From contig DJRQ01000058.1 in NCBI GenBank assembly GCA_002440125.1, positions 1-7,167 of the forward strand: DNA of 7,167 nt. Reading direction: 5' to 3'. Source of the stretch: Caryophanales bacterium UBA6356 (GTDB lineage: Bacteria > Bacillota_I > Bacilli_A > RFN20 > CAG-826). Of the stretch, positions 6,078 through 7,167 are shown piece after piece. The position numbers and the translations under genes were made by a program. Under the pieces are notes generated by a model that was given only the letters and a program-made list of their open reading frames with translations, was not told the origin of the DNA and made no database searches. Numbering within the stretch: the stretch's first letter is position 1; each line of letters opens with the position of its first letter.

Positions 6078-6752
6078 ATGAATTATAAGGATTTTTCTTT
6101 CTTCGTCTTTGATTGGAATGGCACTCTTCTTGATGATGTATATTTTTGCTACGAGCTTTTGAATAAGCGCCTCATCGAACAAGGCCATAAACCGGTTGCC
6201 TTTGCTACTTATCGTGATATCTTCACCTTTCCTATTATCGAATACTATCGGCGTGCGGGTTTTGTTTTCGAGCCTGGTAGCCCAGACAACTTTGAAGTCT
6301 TAGCCAAGAAATTCCGTGTGGATTACCAAGCCGGTTTTAAGAGTTTGTCGCTTTTTGAGGATGCCATCCCTTTCTTGGAAGAAGCCAAGAAAAATAAGCC
6401 TCTTTACCTTTTAAGCGCAACACGCCAAGATCTCCTTCTCATCGAAACGAAAGAGAAAGGAATTGATGGCTATTTCGAGAATTTGATCGGCATTCAGGAT
6501 ATCTATGGCGCTTCCAAAGAAGCGGCTGGGAAAGCCTTTTTCAAAAAACATGAACTCGATGCTTCGAAAGCCCTTTTCATCGGCGATTCCCTTCACGATG
6601 AAGAAGTGGCCATCGCTTTTGAAGCCAGATGCGTTCTTATCTCCAAAGGACATCAATCGCGGGAAGTTCTTTTGAGGGGGAAAAAGAAAGAAGAGACCCT
6701 TGTGATGGACTCTCTTTCTGATTTAGGGAAGATGCTTTTCTTTAAAGACTAG
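6078..6752 (+). CDS. HAD-superfamily hydrolase, phosphoglycolate-phosphatase-like
   Basis: A 224-residue cytoplasmic hydrolase of subfamily I (helical cap between motifs I and II), probably a small phosphate-ester phosphatase; the substrate cannot be told from sequence. Motif I is FDWNGTLLDD with nucleophile D12; the usual second Asp (+2) is Asn14. Motif II is Ser113 in LLSATRQ. The motif III Lys is K147 or K152 in SKEAAGK. Motif IV is GDSLHDEE with D170 and D174. The cap covers about 20-95. Length is normal for the group. The start at 6078 places FDWNGTL close to the N-terminus as expected, although no ribosome site is seen. The DUF2188 gene follows after 47 nt without a terminator, so the two probably share a transcript. 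The DWNGTL variant also occurs in other Bacillota HAD proteins as far as I recall, so N14 alone does not prove loss of activity. Confidence 0.9.
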   Translation: MNYKDFSFFVFDWNGTLLDDVYFCYELLNKRLIEQGHKPVAFATYRDIFTFPIIEYYRRAGFVFEPGSPDNFEVLAKKFRVDYQAGFKSLSLFEDAIPFLEEAKKNKPLYLLSATRQDLLLIETKEKGIDGYFENLIGIQDIYGASKEAAGKAFFKKHELDASKALFIGDSLHDEEVAIAFEARCVLISKGHQSREVLLRGKKKEETLVMDSLSDLGKMLFFKD

Positions 6753-6771
6753 AAAAAGAAACGATTTGTCC

Positions 6772-6792
6772 TACAATAAAATTAAAAGAGGG
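6772..6792 (+). promoter_or_regulatory. Candidate -10 box and ribosome binding site of the DUF2188 gene
   Basis: TACAAT at 6772-6777 matches the -10 consensus at 5 of 6 positions but lacks a proper -35, so it could be an internal promoter after the HAD gene. The ribosome site GAGGG (6788-6792) lies 7 nt before the ATG at 6800. Confidence 0.4.
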
Positions 6793-6799
6793 CAAACGT

Positions 6800-7147
6800 A
6801 TGGCCAAAAAGGTAATCGAAAAGAAAGAAACGAAGAAAGTCGAAAAAGAGACGCCGAAGAAAACGATCAAAGCTTCTCCAAAGAAGGAGGAGGCTAAGAA
6901 GCTAGCGAAGAAAGAGGAAGCGAAGAAAGAAGAGGCTTCCGAAAAAACCGCTAAAGCGTACCATGTCTCCAAAAGGGAAGATGGCAAGTGGCAAGTGAAA
7001 CTCGCCAAAGGGAAAGTCGCCATCAAGCTCTTCGATACTAAAGCCGAAGCGCTTGAATACACCTTGGCAATGTCTAAGAACCAAGATGCTTCTGTTCGCT
7101 TCCACGCTTCAAAAGGCGTTAACAAAGGCAAGATTCGCAAGCTCTAG
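6800..7147 (+). CDS. DUF2188 protein with Lys/Glu/Ala-rich N-terminal tail
   Basis: A complete 115-residue protein in two parts. Residues 1-53 are low-complexity and dominated by Lys, Glu and Ala, with repeated AKKEE units (AKKEEAKKLAKKEEAKKEE around 29-45), resembling histone H1-like tails. Residues 54-115 form a compact domain beginning YHVSKREDGKWQVKLAKGK, continuing FDTKAEALEYTLAMSKNQ and ending FHASKGVNKGKIRKL, matching the DUF2188 pattern: a strand with Trp, a helix rich in Ala, and a final Arg/Lys-rich strand. Function is unknown for the family. The strongly basic character suggests binding to DNA, RNA or another polyanion, which is inference. No signal peptide or membrane segment is seen. 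The start has a good ribosome site; stop TAG at 7145-7147. No terminator is visible in the remaining 20 bp. Confidence 0.85.
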   Translation: MAKKVIEKKETKKVEKETPKKTIKASPKKEEAKKLAKKEEAKKEEASEKTAKAYHVSKREDGKWQVKLAKGKVAIKLFDTKAEALEYTLAMSKNQDASVRFHASKGVNKGKIRKL

Positions 7148-7167
7148 TTAGCGTTCCAATTTTGTAG

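Noticed and set aside
6910..6945. DNA-level tandem repeat in the DUF2188 gene
   Set aside because: The similarity comes from repeated Lys/Glu/Ala codons; units are inexact and lie within the coding frame.
6742..7140. Minus-strand open frame of 132 codons opposite the DUF2188 gene
   Set aside because: Its Ser/Phe-rich sequence is simply the complement of the Lys/Glu repeat codons on the plus strand.

Overview
The window looks like chromosomal housekeeping DNA from a Bacillota-type (Firmicutes, Bacilli/Erysipelotrichia-like) bacterium, probably uncultured. The grounds are AGGAGG-type ribosome sites, compact spacing, U-tailed hairpin terminators, tRNAs with encoded CCA, a yybP-ykoY riboswitch, a DUF3781 protein and a Lys/Glu-rich DUF2188 protein. 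By eye, base composition is moderate (mid-40s % GC) and even across the genes. All Trp codons I checked are TGG, so the standard code applies, although all six genes stop with TAA or TAG. No phage, insertion sequence, CRISPR array or defence island was found.

Left part (1-3005): the terminator of an upstream gene, then a manganese-sensing yybP-ykoY riboswitch, then a 912-residue P-type ATPase of the PacL/SERCA class with its own terminator. The riboswitch overlaps the longest possible open frame, so the real start is the ATG at 219, not 150. A Mn2+ sensor ahead of a cation-export pump suggests relief of Mn2+ (or linked Ca2+) overload.

Middle part (3006-5452): a tRNA-Thr(CGU) on the minus strand with its own promoter and terminator. 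It is followed on the plus strand by a small DUF3781 protein and by malQ (4-alpha-glucanotransferase). About 370 bp without a supported gene come next; a weak case can be made for a decayed minus-strand coding remnant there.

Right part (5453-7167): tRNA-Val(GAC) with a near-consensus promoter, and a terminator that it probably shares with a convergent two-CBS-domain protein. A HAD-type hydrolase diverges from the CBS gene and is followed, probably in the same transcript, by a Lys/Glu-rich DUF2188 protein. Two genes (DUF3781 and HAD) have promoter-like -10 elements almost touching their ATG and no good ribosome site, suggesting leaderless mRNAs.

The strongest system in the window is the metal-responsive riboswitch/pump pair. 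It belongs to a described class; its details (translational platform, full two-site SERCA ligand set) are the parts worth checking. I found no convincing undescribed multi-gene system.
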